64,000 bases of DNA from Pseudisothecium myosuroides (GCA_951799445.1 OX637288.1:14386501-14450500); one strand, 5' to 3'. Positions 23,909-36,566 are shown, numbered from the stretch's first letter. Notes: generated from the sequence alone by a model not told the origin. Numbers and translations: made by a program.

Positions 23909-23956
23909 ATTAAATATTTGTCACTAAAGTGCTGAACCTGCTATCCAAGTACGGTA

Positions 23957-24598
23957 GTAGGTCTACCCATATCAAAATGATCTATCATGGACCATATCCA
24001 TATGGCTACTAACTACACTAACCATTACTAGTATTATTTAATAAAATTTGAAACAAAAATTGATAATTCCTTATAAAACAATCATTGCTTTAATTACTTT
24101 CATTATTTTAATCATTTTAGTTTAACAGTTTAAAAAAAAGTTTCAATCTATTTTAAATAAGTACCAGTTAGATTATTATTTTCAAAATGATTTCTTTCAT
24201 TTTTCTATAGACACATAACCTTCTTAGAGACTTTTTGACAATCTATAATGAACCACAAGTTTTTTAATTTAATTTTTAATTTTGTTTATATGTTTAAGAT
24301 TATTTAAGTGAAGAATTATACATCTTATTAAGGATGGACCAATATTGATTGCATTGGGGAGTATTTGAGGAGGTTCTACTTATATTATGGTTGGTGGCAG
24401 CTGGATTGGAGATACTTTAATTACAATCACTATTCCAAGCAAAATTGCTAAATATTGCCCTAACTTGTGTGCAAAACTATGTTCATGACTAATTTTTCAG
24501 TGCCAGGGGGACAATGTTTAGCATAAGTGAAGGCAACATATTACACACCAAACTAGGTTTATTACTACTATTTATTTGTTTGTGATTACTAAGGAAGT
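23957..24598. other. AT-rich gene-free DNA
   Basis: Nothing recognisable between two transposons. Confidence 0.45.
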
Positions 24599-25527
24599 TT
24601 AACCCCTAAAGGACCAACCTGCTACTTTTAGCAACATAGCGATTCTGGACAGGTACGTGTGACTAGGAATTTGCATATTTTAGGCCAATACTTTAATAGA
24701 AGTTGTGCACAAGAAAAATCTTTCATATGAACTAAATTTCATGGCATTTGGAAATATGAGTAAAAAATTATGGCCTAATATGTTATTTTTTTTGTAATTG
24801 GGTAGTCCAAGTAGATTAGAAAAAATCATTTTTTTCAAAAAAAAAATTGAAATTGGTTTTCTAGTTGTATATATATATGGAAAGCTTTGAATCATTCCAT
24901 TTTGATCAATGTGTCAAAAGTTATAAGGAGTTTTAGTTTGCAAGCAATTATGGATTCTCTATTTTAAAATGAACTTTGAAGTTGTTTATTTCACTCAATT
25001 TTCAATATTTTTGGAAAAAAATAAAATCATGGGATTTAGATTATTTATTACAACATTACAACCGTTGGTATTTGCATTTTTCAATTCCATAACTAAATTC
25101 TTAACAATTTAGTGTTTCGAATCATTCTCTACTTCTTTCTACTTACTATTTTTTTCCTGTATGTTGTACAATTCCAAATGATGTGAAATTTTTCAAACAT
25201 GTAGCCAACTTGACTTGAAGAATGAATCCAAAGAATAACCACCATTTTGGACATTTTTTCATACAAAGGTGACCTTGTGAAGTGCAGCTGCCTGTTTTTT
25301 CGCAGGGCCAAAAAAAGGATTTTTCTCAATTCAAACACTAATATCTTGCAATCCACATTGTGGAAAATTCTGAAATTTTTTCCACATCTTTTCAAACCAA
25401 CGTACTGTAAGATCCTATGGTTATATGTGTCCAAAAATTTTTTTCCCCAAAATTTGGCACTTGTGCTCAAAATGGCAGTTTTTGAGCGTTTTGGGGGAAA
25501 ACATAGTCAAGGAACTTAAAGGGTTAA
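24599..25527. mobile_element. TTAA-flanked TIR element 3, 929 bp
   Basis: The left end is TTAACCCCTAAAGGACCAAC; the right end, reversed, is TTAACCCTTTAAGTTCCTTG, more diverged. The internal block GTAAGATCCTATGGTTATAT at about 25408 is the inverse of the block in element 1. Open frames here are low-complexity and incidental. Confidence 0.7.
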
Positions 25528-26204
25528 TATAGATTTATTAAATCCTTTCATAATAATCTCATTATTATGGTTTGTTGTGTAATATATAAACCCTGTATGC
25601 TTCTAAACCCAAGACACTTTTTCTACAACTTTCAGCTCAAATATAACATAAGTCAAGCTAGTCTATCATCTATACTTTCTTAGTATTTGTAAGAATACAA
25701 CTAAGAATTGTTATAAAGACGACTATTTTTAGAATTTTTTGTGCAGACCCTGGCAGTGATAGGTCCAGCTACCGTAGTACATTTCACTCATATAATTTTA
25801 TGCAGAGGAATAGTTTCAGTCAACTACTTCAAAGCTCATAAACCATACATATCCATACGTACCAAAGCTGCAGTCAGTCAGTGAAGCCATCCACAAACTT
25901 TCATCCATTTCCTCTTGATCGTAAAAAAGTAAAAAGAATCATTCATCCAAACTTCCTTCAGACGGAAACTCTCACACCAGAAACAGAGTCTGTTGTTGCT
26001 GCACTCCACAATCCAATTCCGTCACACCTACGCTCATTTGTAAGTCCGTCGGCACTTCAGCGTGGATTGTATCATATTCCAAGTTTTGCACTTCCTCTTC
26101 TTCTTGAATTTAGCAGCTTACCGCGGACGCCAGAGGTGGAGTGCAGCAAGGAAATTTTATCGAGTACTGGATATATGGTTTTGCACAATTGAATTGGGAG
26201 GACT
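25528..26204. other. Upstream region of the two-exon gene
   Basis: AT-rich at first, with rising GC after about 25880. Probable promoter and 5' UTR of the gene starting at 26205. Confidence 0.4.
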
Positions 26205-28767
26205 ATGGCACCATCGCAAGGATCCCAATTGGAGGCCCTGGCTGCTGCCGGCGAACGGGCTTCTTCTTCCTCTTCGGAAGTCTCAAGCTCCCAATTGGAG
26301 GTGGAGTGGAATTGGAAGCAGGAGGCGCTGCTGCTGGCCAAGCTTTGGTGTGTGGGCTTCTGGGACGCGTGTTGCTTGAATCGGGCCTACTCCGCTTGCC
26401 GCAGGTGAGACTTTTTCTTTGGGTTTAGGTTTTGGGGGAAGAATTGGGTTTAGGTTTTTTTTCTAGGTGGTTGTTGGTGCATGGGTTATTATTCTCCACC
26501 GAGAATTAGGGCAATCGGGGTGGAGAGGGGTTAGACCGACTGGGAGCTGCATTGTGGAGTACTGGAGCTTGAAATTAGGTCTTCGTTGTAGTTGCGATTG
26601 GGGGGATTTGTTACTGATTCTGAGGCGTTAGGTGCGTGCATCTATTTGCAATGCTTGAAGAGAATCAGCGTACGGAATTGATTGGTGCAATTTTTTTTTT
26701 TAGGGGAGGGGGGATTGGCGAATTGAGCTATTGAAATTTCATAGGAAAGAAACGCAACAGTCAAAGTCGTCATGAATTTCTCATGGAATTTTGAAGTTCA
26801 TCTAAATATGGCACCCCAGCAGGTGTGATTACGTATACGCACACAAGTAGTATATTTCTAAGTCACAAAACTTCAATTTTTCTAGATTTGACTTAGAGAG
26901 GCATAAGTTATTTGCTTTTTGTTTTGGATCTAAGTATATTGTTGTCTATTCAAAAATTATATGTAGGAATGTTGAGAAGTAGTGAACTTATTTGATTTAA
27001 CTCTAAGCTTTTTTGTTTTATATGGCTAGACGTATGTGACTGGGTCCACAATTTTAGTGAGAGACAGATGCTTGTTGGAAAGTGAACACTGGTTTCGAAT
27101 GCAAGTTCCTTTGAGATTGTAGAATTGAAAGGAACTTACATTTGGAACATGATGAGAGGGTGTCTAGTACTTTATTGAGGCATTCGGAGAAATACCAGCG
27201 GTTGATTGTGGATAGTCTATCCCTCTGTTAAGCATATAGGTCTTGGCAGATATTCTGGAGTATCCTTTAGCTGCTACTGAACATACCTTATGTAAGAAAT
27301 GTAAGGGTTGATGATGTTGGATAATTAGTGCACCTCGGGAAAATCAAACTTGTGGCTGGTGGTGCAAAAAGATGTGGAAGAGACATGTGTGTGGTCGTGA
27401 ATCACATGAAGTGCTGTGTATAAGCACTGAAGTATTGGAAAGATGTTTTTGTGTCTAGGTCACAACGGGTGTTGAAGAAAACAGGGCAGTGCTTTGTACT
27501 TAACGGAGTCGCCTTTCTTGGCAGGTGCTGGCTATGAAACCTGTTGAATATTTGTTCTTTAAGCTTTTCATTCTTTCCCTATACATCTGGTGTTAGAAGC
27601 TTTATAATAAATTGACCTTCTTTGCTGGATCATTATTGGGTTGTATAAGATAGTTTTTAGTAGATTATGGTTTGACTTATTTTCATGTATCCACTATCTG
27701 TATTTCGTCAGTAGTATGAGAGAAGTCAAGATTATGTTCTCATTTGGATGCGGTCCAGCATACGCCAAAAAAAAATTCAATACAAAACTCAGTAAGATTT
27801 GGTTGTTTTGGGGGTGCCAGCATCTTGATATTACAGAAGGTGGTGTCGCCGGCATTGCGTTGGCTGCTAAACGCCCCGTTGCACAATTCTGAGTCGAGCA
27901 GTCTGTTCTCTGGGCTTCTGGCTAATTTTATCATTGGCTGTTGCTATGTAAGCGTCATCTTCGGGCTTCAGGGGTTCATAGTTACCCCTTCTGCTCACTT
28001 GCACTTTGTTATGGATTGACTTTCATGTCCCCCTATCTTTTGGTATTTGTCGATTTCTACTCAAAAACACCTATGTGTGTGTAGTTTTTCATGTTGTTGG
28101 AAAGACACTTGAGTACAAAGAGTTGTGCTGGAGTGTACTATATTTCTCTTAGTTCTCTCCTATCCTGAACTGCAGACCTCCAATCAATTTTCTGTGTAGT
28201 GGTCTGTTCTTATCGTATCCCTATAATGTGAGTATGCGGAAAGAATGCAAACTATTGTGTTTTATTGTTCTGTATTGGTTGCTGACTGCATGTCGTAGGT
28301 GTGGAAATGAAGGTAGATTAGGTGAAGGAATTAATGAATTTTGGTACCGTATGTGACAGTTGTTCTGGCTGTATCCTCTCTACATCGCAAGCTTTATCCT
28401 GAACTGCTTGTGGTAAGTAACATTCAGCTACTTCTTGATCTGGTGTGCGACTCGTCGTCGTTAGGGGAACAGCTGTTTTACATCTTATCGATTATTCTGC
28501 TGAAATGTGCCGTGTTGTAATATTATGAGTGCTGTTTGCATCTCAAGAATATAATTTGACAAAAGTTGAGGTCTATTAGCTCTTCACATGCTATTCGTCC
28601 TGTGTTTTTACAGGTACAATGAGATTGCTGCACATGGTTTTGTCGCTCTGAAAAGACAAGCAAGTGGGTCGAATGGTGAGCCAGGGACTCCAGGCAAAGG
28701 GAAAGGCCCCAAAGTTAGTCGTAAGAAAAGCGACTCCGCGATTGAAAGGTTTGTCCATGAGCTATGA
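26205..28767 (+). CDS. Unrecognised 117-residue protein, two exons
   Basis: Exon 26205-26404 ends at CGCAG/GTGAGA and exon 28614-28767 starts after TTTTTACAG. The phases join in frame to a TGA, giving 117 residues. The N-terminus is Ser/Ala-rich. Residues about 35-75 form the most structured-looking part (EVEWNWKQEALLLAKLWCVG, FWDACCLNRAYSACRRYNEI), with aromatic and Cys content typical of a helical fold. The C-terminus is Gly/Lys-rich and basic (GKGKGPKVSRKKSD). I do not recognise the family. The long intron (2,209 bp) has no clear further coding exon, though one could be missed. The gene-like composition and clean splice borders support a real gene. Confidence 0.5.
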
Positions 28768-31700
28768 TCTTAGTTGCCCAAGCACTTGTCTACCCAGTAT
28801 GGTGCAATATGTTATTTCAAACCACTTATACGAGTGCTTTGAATGAGAGACTCGCAGAGTTCCTAAGCATTGGATTAATTCATTAACAAGGAGATGTTTA
28901 CAACGTCCTAGGGTAGTACATGTTGCAAATTCATGCTCCTTTCCAGCGCAACTAATCGAGCCACTCATGTCTTTGAACTTTCTTGCAAGCTGGGTTAAAA
29001 GTTTGCATTTGCTGAATGTTGTCTTGGAATTAGGCTTGAATATAGAAGTGTCTCTGGTCGATTCTGCCGTACTTGTCAATGTTTTATAGTCAAGAATCAG
29101 ATTAAATGGGGTTTGCAATGTCATTCGGTGTTTACTGACAATATCTGTTACAGACACTGACCGTTTGGGGGGAGATGTGTTATTTTCAGTCTGGTGCTGG
29201 GAATTGGAGAACAAATCTATTCGATAATCATGCTAACTGTCTTTTTTGCTGAGGTATGGAATGCTTTCTTTGTGGCCTCCTGTTGGTGTCTACTTATCCT
29301 ATGTACAAACTCTTGATCTGTCTGCCACATCGAAATAGTCTTGAGGGTGTTACTAAACGTTCCTCTGCACTAAAGAAAGCTTCACCTATACGACACTAAT
29401 CGCCGTCACTTTGTAGTGACTCGATGGATATTACAGTACTATCTAGCTCTTGGAAATATCTGGAAATCAAAGTTCTAATTTGATGGAGACCCTTGCAATT
29501 GATGTATTTGTGCATGTGGCAGGTGTCTCTACTGAGCTACCTTCCTTTTGTAGGTCAGCTACTGAAGTTTGTAGGCATGTCGTGGCTTTATGCGTACTAC
29601 TGCTTCGAGTAAGCGATTTCAATCCTGGATGTATTTCCGTAGGACACCTTCGTTTTATCACATTGTCCAGTTTGTAGAGTAATATTTATTTACCTGTTTT
29701 TTTGCATGAACACAATGCTTTAGAGTAGCAGTTGTGATTTATCGAATATGGTCTAAGTTTTGAGTGAAATTAGTTTTGCCTCTCAATAAATCCCATTTGA
29801 GTGTCAACTCATTGTAACCAAGGTTTAGGAAATAATGCTATTTGTGACTCTTTCTCTGGGATTCTGAGCCTACCACAGGTGAAAAATAGGATCTGATTTT
29901 GGATGGGCTCGGCTTATTCTAGTGATTGTGACGGGGCATTTTTATCGGTGCTTGTGCAGTTACAAGTGGGGCCTTTGTGGTTGGAGTCTTGAAAAGCGTC
30001 TATTGTCCTTTGAAAGCAGTTGGGCTTTCTTTGCAGGCTTCGGTGAGTGAAATTTAATACAAATATAGTAATGCCAAATATCGATTGTGCAGCACGTTAT
30101 TTTTTTTATAAATTGAAGAATAGTTGTGCTGTAAGGGACTTCCATTCAAATTTATGTTCTCACTAAAATTTGGTTCATGCTGAACGTTTGCAGGCAGCCC
30201 TTGTGTCTTAGCCACGTTTTTTCTTTCTCCATTGGTTGGTGGTGGGGTTATGGCTGTGGTTTTCCCAATAGTGAGTTTCAGACCTTCATTGAAGTGGAAA
30301 TCTGGAGGTATCCAGCAGCTTGCCTAATTTTAAATAGAAAGCCATCCTGTAGTCCGTATCAGTCCGTTCTGGAGTTGAGCGTGGAAAGTGAATATTTGAA
30401 ATATTGTTTGGCAGAGTTTTTGAATCATCATTGGATGGATAAGGGCAGAAGATTATATTGCAGGCAATTATTTCTGCTTTTCCGTGTTCTCCTTGGGGTT
30501 TTGAATAATCCTATTAATTCTCTGTGCAGTTTGTGTTGGTTGCTACTGCATCTGACCCGGAGGCAGCAGTCAATTACTGCTTGGGCGGAAGGGAGTTAGG
30601 CTTTCCACATCTCCCCCTCTTCTACGTTGCGAACAAAATTACGTGAGCATCAAACCTTGGAACATCTTTAGTGGAACTATATTTGCTTGTCCACGTGAGA
30701 TTGATTGTTCCTCATACTTTGATAGGTCTCAATGCACTCTAATGACAACACTGGCCTGGAAGTAGATAAATCCGCTCCAGTGCATAAGACCATATGTGGG
30801 AGTTATCAAAAATGGAAAAAGGTGATTGCTTTCTTTTATTTTTAAAAGTAAAATAAAAGTGAAAAGGACTTAGTAATTTGGTGTAGAATTGCCCTTGTGA
30901 TCCCATGCACACAAACGGAACAGACCGAATCGATGTATGTCATAGAGTTTATGTGGAGTGGCAGAATGTGATGCAGCAATTGGTTCTATTTGTGAAACAA
31001 CTTGCTTTGTGTCAAATGCATGCGTTGCTGATCATATTCTGTTCGCAGGGTTCCTTTGGTTCGGTTTCTTCAGACATATTGGTCTGCATCAGCAGTGAGG
31101 AAAAAGACTCAATAACACACAAGCTTGCCGCAACTACAAGTCGTTTTGACAAGAAAAAAAACTGTACATGATCGTGTTCTGGTACTTTGCCAGAGGTAGT
31201 ATTGTATCCACAGGTAGAACTGCGCATTTTTATTGTCAAGCTGGTGAGCAGATCACAGAGGTGCGTCTGTCTGGCCTAATCGACAACATGTTAGATTTTG
31301 TATATTTCTGTTAATTTGTCCAACTAACAGACATTGGTACTGATATGTTCAGCTGGCTGCTCTTAGTGCTTACAACCGTGTATGTGAAAAGGCTCTTTTA
31401 ATTCGACAACAGCTATTTGTACTTATTTTTTCTACTTGTCTTCGCTTCTTTCCTTTGCTTCCACTATTAGCCTGTTGTGAACCCCATGGCCCATGCAGTC
31501 CCATTAAATTTGGCGAGTATTGGACTCAGATTTGACGTAGTCCTGTGGAAGCTTGAATTGGCGATTTTGCAAGACACTCCAAGTGTTGGCAGAAATATCT
31601 TAAAGAATATTTTAATAATTTCCGAGGCCTCTAGCATGCGCTACTGTAGATGATACCAGCAATGCCTAGAGTCCTGTCTTGGAGCCTCTGTCAGACATTG

Positions 31701-32184
31701 GTTTCAAAGTCATTGGCAGTGCTCTTGAGCATAGATTTGTGCATTGGAGTAATTAAGAATGAACAGAAGTGAGGATTTCTTTTACTTTTTAAAGTAAAAT
31801 GAAAGTAATGAAAGTAAAAGAGAATTTTGGAATATAGTCTGAGTGATTGTCCTTTTCATATAGTGTTACATATCAAACTCTTCCTTATTTATTCCTAGGT
31901 GCTCATCTATTGAGTGGATCATGAATGTTGTGAAAAGTGCACTTCATCCTATGTTGGAGGAGTTTTGATTAATTACTATAAATTTTCTACAATAATCTAC
32001 TATATTTATGCCAAACACTTAATTTAGACATTGAGTTTAGAGAATTACTACTATTGTGTTCTAAGTTGTGATTCTATTTTTCTATTGAGAAGGTGGTTTC
32101 ATTGGTTGTTAGTGGTCAAATATTTGTCTCTTTTGATTCAACTATCAATTTTGTGAATAATTTTAGACAGGCTTTAAAGCATCT
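28768..32184. other. Moderate-GC DNA without a supported gene
   Basis: This 3.4-kb stretch lacks the AT-rich repeats and may hold 3' UTR or spliced non-coding exons of the preceding gene. Open frames at 28762-29214 (minus) and 30177-30599 (plus) lack family features. Two similar A/T hairpin-like segments lie about 930 bp apart (about 30820-30870 and 31765-31830), both with CTTTTA-TTTTTAAA-GTAAAAT-AAAGT patterns, suggesting an old direct duplication. Confidence 0.35.
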
Positions 32185-33468
32185 ATGGATACCTCAAAGC
32201 AACAAGATAAGATAGAAAATTGTCATGAATTCATTGATGAGGTAGGTCGTGACACTTTTGAAATTCAAAAAAAAATCTTGCAACCAATAGAAGTTGGTTC
32301 AAGAGTTCTATGCAAATGGCGTGATGGAAAATTGTATCCTGCAAAAGTAATAGAGCTACGTAAACTTAACACAAATTCTATTGACTATCAATTTTATGTA
32401 CATTATGACACATTTGATAGGCGCCTTGATGAATGGGTGGATTTGGACCAACTTGAATTTGAATATGTTGAACCAAATCTAGATGAAAGAGTTGAGAACA
32501 AAGTTGGAAGGAAAAAGAGTAATAAAACATGTACCCAAATTCAATCGGTTTCAAAAGGATCACATGTTGAAAAAGAGTATGCAGCATATTTGAGAATCCA
32601 TGAGGAGCAAACAAAGGTGAAGAACATTAGTAAGATTGAACTTGGAAGATTTGAAATTAATACTTGGTATTACTCTCCCTTCCCACATCAATATAATAAT
32701 TGCCCAAAACTCTTTTTTTGTGAATTTTGTCTCACATTCCTACAACAAGAAGGACAGCTAGCCAGGCATTTAAAGAAGTGTGTTTTAAAATGTCCCCCCG
32801 GGGATGAAATTTATCGACATGGTTCATTATCTGTGTTTGAAGTTGATGGGGAGAAAAATAAGATTTATGGACAAAATTTATGTTACTTGGCTAAGTTGTT
32901 TTTAGATCAAAAGACTTTAGAATATGATGTTGATGATTTTTTATTTTACATTCTATGTGAGTGTGATGAAAGAGGATGCCATATAGTTGGATATTTTTCT
33001 AAGGATAAGTTTTTAAGAGAAGGATATAATTTGGCTTGTATCCTCACTCTACCCCCTTATCAACGGAAGGGCTATGGAATTTTTTTGATTGCATTTTCTT
33101 ATGAACTCTCAAAAAAAGAAGGTATAGTTGGAACTCCAGAAAAGCCCCTTTCAGATCTTGGAGAAGCCAGCTACAAGAAGTATTGGGAAAAAGTTTTGCT
33201 TGACACTTTAAAAAAAATTAATAGCAAAGGGTCTATAAAAATTGGTGATATATCTATGAAAGACCTAAGTGATATGACCGCAATCCATGTTGATGACATC
33301 AAGAAGACTCTTTTTGATCTTGGGATTCTTATATGTAAGAGAGGTCACTATTTTTTTTGTATTGATCCACAACTATTTCCAGAGCATTTGAAAGTTGCTA
33401 GAAGAAGTAACCTTGAAGTGGATGCCTCCAAATTAGAGTGGATACCGTATAAAGAACGAAGAGGGTAA
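32185..33468 (+). CDS. MYST-family histone acetyltransferase, intronless
   Basis: The protein has 427 residues and a full plant HAM1/HAM2 (TIP60/Esa1-type) layout. A chromo-barrel/Tudor-knot domain lies at about 33-93 (VGSRVLCKWRDGKLYPAKVI). A C2HC zinc finger has C179, C182, H195 and C199. The MOZ/SAS acetyltransferase domain carries the auto-acetylated lysine equivalent K243, catalytic Cys285, acetyl-CoA loop QRKGYG 293-298 and catalytic Glu319. The family acetylates histone H4 in the nucleus. The single exon, AT-rich codon use like the surrounding repeats and many substitutions at conserved spots (such as GEASYKKYW) suggest a retrocopy. The frame is nevertheless completely open with all catalytic residues, so selection is likely. 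The ATG chosen is the first in frame, at MDTSKQQ. Confidence 0.92.
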   Translation: MDTSKQQDKIENCHEFIDEVGRDTFEIQKKILQPIEVGSRVLCKWRDGKLYPAKVIELRKLNTNSIDYQFYVHYDTFDRRLDEWVDLDQLEFEYVEPNLDERVENKVGRKKSNKTCTQIQSVSKGSHVEKEYAAYLRIHEEQTKVKNISKIELGRFEINTWYYSPFPHQYNNCPKLFFCEFCLTFLQQEGQLARHLKKCVLKCPPGDEIYRHGSLSVFEVDGEKNKIYGQNLCYLAKLFLDQKTLEYDVDDFLFYILCECDERGCHIVGYFSKDKFLREGYNLACILTLPPYQRKGYGIFLIAFSYELSKKEGIVGTPEKPLSDLGEASYKKYWEKVLLDTLKKINSKGSIKIGDISMKDLSDMTAIHVDDIKKTLFDLGILICKRGHYFFCIDPQLFPEHLKVARRSNLEVDASKLEWIPYKERRG

Positions 33469-33479
33469 AGAAAAATTAT

Positions 33480-33999
33480 ATTATTTAAAAATATACAACA
33501 TGGATAGTCAAACCTTCTTTACCAAGCAAATTTCTTTGAAGAAGTGAGAGGAAACAGGAGCCAATTAGATGCAATTCCGGGTGAAGAAGGTGTGACCCCC
33601 CGTTTTGGTGTGTCAAACATGGAAAATCAAAAATTGCAAAATCAATTTACCTACAAGACATGACTCAGGGTTCCGGGACCCAATCAGACAAGACTGAAAA
33701 GACAAGCTAACGTTACCATTGCAAGCTATGCGCGCAACTTGTGCCACCGTGCCAAATGAAAATTTCAGGGTGAAACTGCAGAGTGCCATCGAGGTGAAAC
33801 TACGGAGCACTTGATAAAAAATCTGCTTGCAAAACTTCTTCATGCCCATTTCTTCATGTTCACAGGATAATAATGGATGTCACAAAAATTTCACAGAAGA
33901 AGTATATTCCGCCACAAAGAGCGTCCGATAAGCTAATGGGGAGTTGCCATGTCACAATTCTTCAAAGAATGCGCATGCAGTGAAGAAGGTGTGACTACC
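33480..33999. repeat. Dispersed repeat related to the 40504-40799 element
   Basis: It shares GAGGAAA-AGGAGCCAAT, GAAGAAGGTGT and CTT-ATGCCCATT-CTTCA blocks, in order, with 40504-40799. GTGAAGAAGGTGTGAC occurs near 33581 and again near 33980. It begins about 12 bp after the MYST stop codon. Confidence 0.5.
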
Positions 34000-35480
34000 C
34001 CTAATTGTATAATATTTAGATAATTTTTTTGTAGCTAATTTTAATTGGATAAAATCAAGCTACATTTTATAATTATGAATTTATGGATTTGTGGATTTTA
34101 GAAATGGAATTATTTATAATATAAATTGATGATATAATATTAGATATTATCAATAAACCTTTAAATACAAAGATGTAAAGAACTATAGTTAATGGATTAT
34201 TTTTTTTTCTTCTTAAATTGAAGACCTTGGCAACAACAGTAGCAATTGGAATTTATATTACTTTAAAAAAATAATTGAAAAAAAAGGAAAAAATGATAGT
34301 GCTTGTATGTCTTATTCAACACACTCATCTAACTATGATCAACAATTCAACCACCTTTGTTCATTTATTGATGAATAAGGGAAGAGTTAGATACATTTAT
34401 TATACTTCATTTTAAATATAATAATACAAAAGTTCAAATATTGATGTAAAACTTAAAACTAAGCGTTTTGGATGTACAAATTATGCTTAGCACAGCTTAA
34501 TGATAGGGTAGGTGATTTGTTTTTATGGCAATGCAAATAAGGTAGGGTCAATGTAATAAATGTTGGGCTAGGCATTTTAAGCATTTCTATTCTATTATGC
34601 CTTTAATTTCAAAAGGATCTTGAATACATTTGACCTCTAGATGTAGAAGATTTATTTTTTTGGATACGAAGTTGTATTTGAATGGGAAGGAAGTTTGAAA
34701 TAATTTGAATCTTTTTTGAATTTAGAACTCGACTTAGAAACTATAGGCATCTTTCTACATAGAACTCAATTTTTTTGTGATAGTAGTCAAGGCATTATTC
34801 AAACAACATTGTCTTTAAACCATGGAGAAATGGCATAATATCTTGTATAAAATGACTTCAACAATGGCGGGAATTTCAAAATCAGATGCCAACAATTTAT
34901 ACACATTGACATGCAAGTCTAAATACCATTGCAGAAAAAAAAATCCCCCAATTCTATGGAATTTCTAAAAATGTTTATTCAACCAAGGATATGAAAGCAA
35001 AATAAATTTTGTTTTGTATTGGTAAAAAAAATTATACCTACATTTGTGGTGAATAGAGACCTTTGTTATATATAAAATACTCTATATAGTTGAAGTATAC
35101 CATTTATTACCTTTGACATGACATTCATTCTCCTAGAAAAGACAAAGATTGACCTTTGGACATTGGTATAATGACTAGATTAAAGAATTAAATTGATTTG
35201 TATAATAGTTTAGCCAACATACCAATTATCTTGGTCTATACAATATTGTATTGTAGATTTCTTAGAATACCAATATACAACCACATAAAATTTATTGTAC
35301 ATTTATATTTTATTTTATTTTTCAAAAATTGATAAACTTGCATCTTCTCATTTTGCAAATATTTGTTGTCTGCATAAATTCCAACACATTCATTTCACTT
35401 GTATTTTGGATGGTTCCAACTTTTTTGAAGATTTTGTTGGTCCTTATATTTTCCAAATTCTATAGGAATAATGTGGATAT
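34000..35480. other. AT-rich gene-free DNA
   Basis: No coding sequence, RNA gene or bounded repeat was recognised. Confidence 0.45.
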
Positions 35481-36124
35481 TTAACCCCTAAATGCCCAAG
35501 GCCTGTTTTGAGCTTCCTGAAACTTGCTCTACATTGAACAAAAAGCCATCATTTTGATAAGTTGTATCAATTTTTTTTAATTGTAACCGTACAAATTCAA
35601 ACTAGACATGTTGAAGATCACATAGGAAAAGAAAACACAACAATATCACTTATAAATTGAAAGATTATAATGTTTGAACATGAGGGTGTTAAAACGAAGA
35701 AATTCTTTCAATCCTTTTTTCACATGTCAAATCTAAAAAGTTGGTCACCAAAAAAATATGAGGTTAGAGGGTATGATATGCGTAATTCCAATCAATTTAT
35801 GGCTTCTCAAAATCTACTCTACAATTTTTTTAAATGAATTTCTAATGTGATTTTTTCTCCAAGATCTAGTGTATTTGAGGCTCATTTCCAAGAGCCCTCA
35901 ACACTACAGAAAGTCAAGATTGCGATGGGTACCCTTGCACAAAATCTTGAGTAGAAAAATCATAATCCATCATTTTCAAAATCGGACTTTTGAAGCTAAA
36001 GCTAGACTTCAAAGAGAATTTTACAAAAATATAAACTACTAAAAATAGCAACTTGGTTAGGTTTTATTTAACTTCAAAGTATTGCTGACACCAGAATTTG
36101 GTGCCTCGGGCATTTAGGGATTAA
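35481..36124. mobile_element. TTAA-flanked TIR element 4, 644 bp
   Basis: The left end is TTAACCCCTAAATGCCCAAG; the right end, reversed, is TTAATCCCTAAATGCCCGAG. The AATGCCC ending and the length define a second subfamily with elements 5 and 9 (all about 650 bp without insertions). Shared internal text includes the ATTTGAGGCTCATTTCCAAG region near 35875. Confidence 0.8.
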
Positions 36125-36546
36125 GAAAATATTTATCTATTGATATTCTAAAAACATGGATTATAATGTATTTTATGTACTGGCATTTGATAGTGGATGA
36201 AACATTGTGTTCTTTAGATGAAAATTGTTGATTTTGACCAATAATCCCTGAACCCTTCTTGCTAATGTTTGTTGTCATGTATAATATGGTGAGCAAGGTT
36301 TCTTTTGAGTTATTAGAAAAGTATTGAAGTGGCAATATATAAGAAAATGATGTAGCCAAATATTTTAGTTTTCATCTATATTTTGGAAAGAACTATCCTT
36401 TCGTCTACATATTTGGATGAATTTCATTTAAAATTGCCAATTTCATCGGAATTATTTTCAAAAATTAGAACAACTTGGCATCATCATCCAATTTTTCTTC
36501 AAATTCTTCTTTAAGGCTTGGTCCTCCCCAATTATTTTTGGTGCTA

Positions 36547-36566
36547 TTAGGCATTTAAATGCCTAA
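36547..36566. repeat. Perfect 20-bp palindrome
   Basis: TTAGGCATTTAAATGCCTAA is perfectly self-complementary. Its AAATGCC core resembles the tip of the AATGCCC-type TTAA elements, so it may be a relic of two ends. Confidence 0.8.

Larger units (their letters stand above)
18987..23956. mobile_element. TA-flanked TIR element hosting three nested insertions
   Basis: The left terminus is TACCGTACCCGGATAGCAGG. The reverse complement of the right terminus is TACCGTACTTGGATAGCAGG; 22 of 26 terminal bases match. Outer TA dinucleotides suggest a Tc1/mariner-type target. Removing the LINE and the TTAA element leaves about 1.0 kb, which also contains the foldback at 19349-19673. No transposase was seen. 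The 5-kb span is explained by nesting, not by a long element. Confidence 0.6.

Noticed and set aside
28762..29214. 150-codon open frame on the minus strand
   Set aside because: No recognisable motif. It overlaps the end of the proposed two-exon gene.
30177..30599. 140-codon open frame on the plus strand
   Set aside because: No homology, no codon bias, no splice context; composition resembles translated UTR or spacer.
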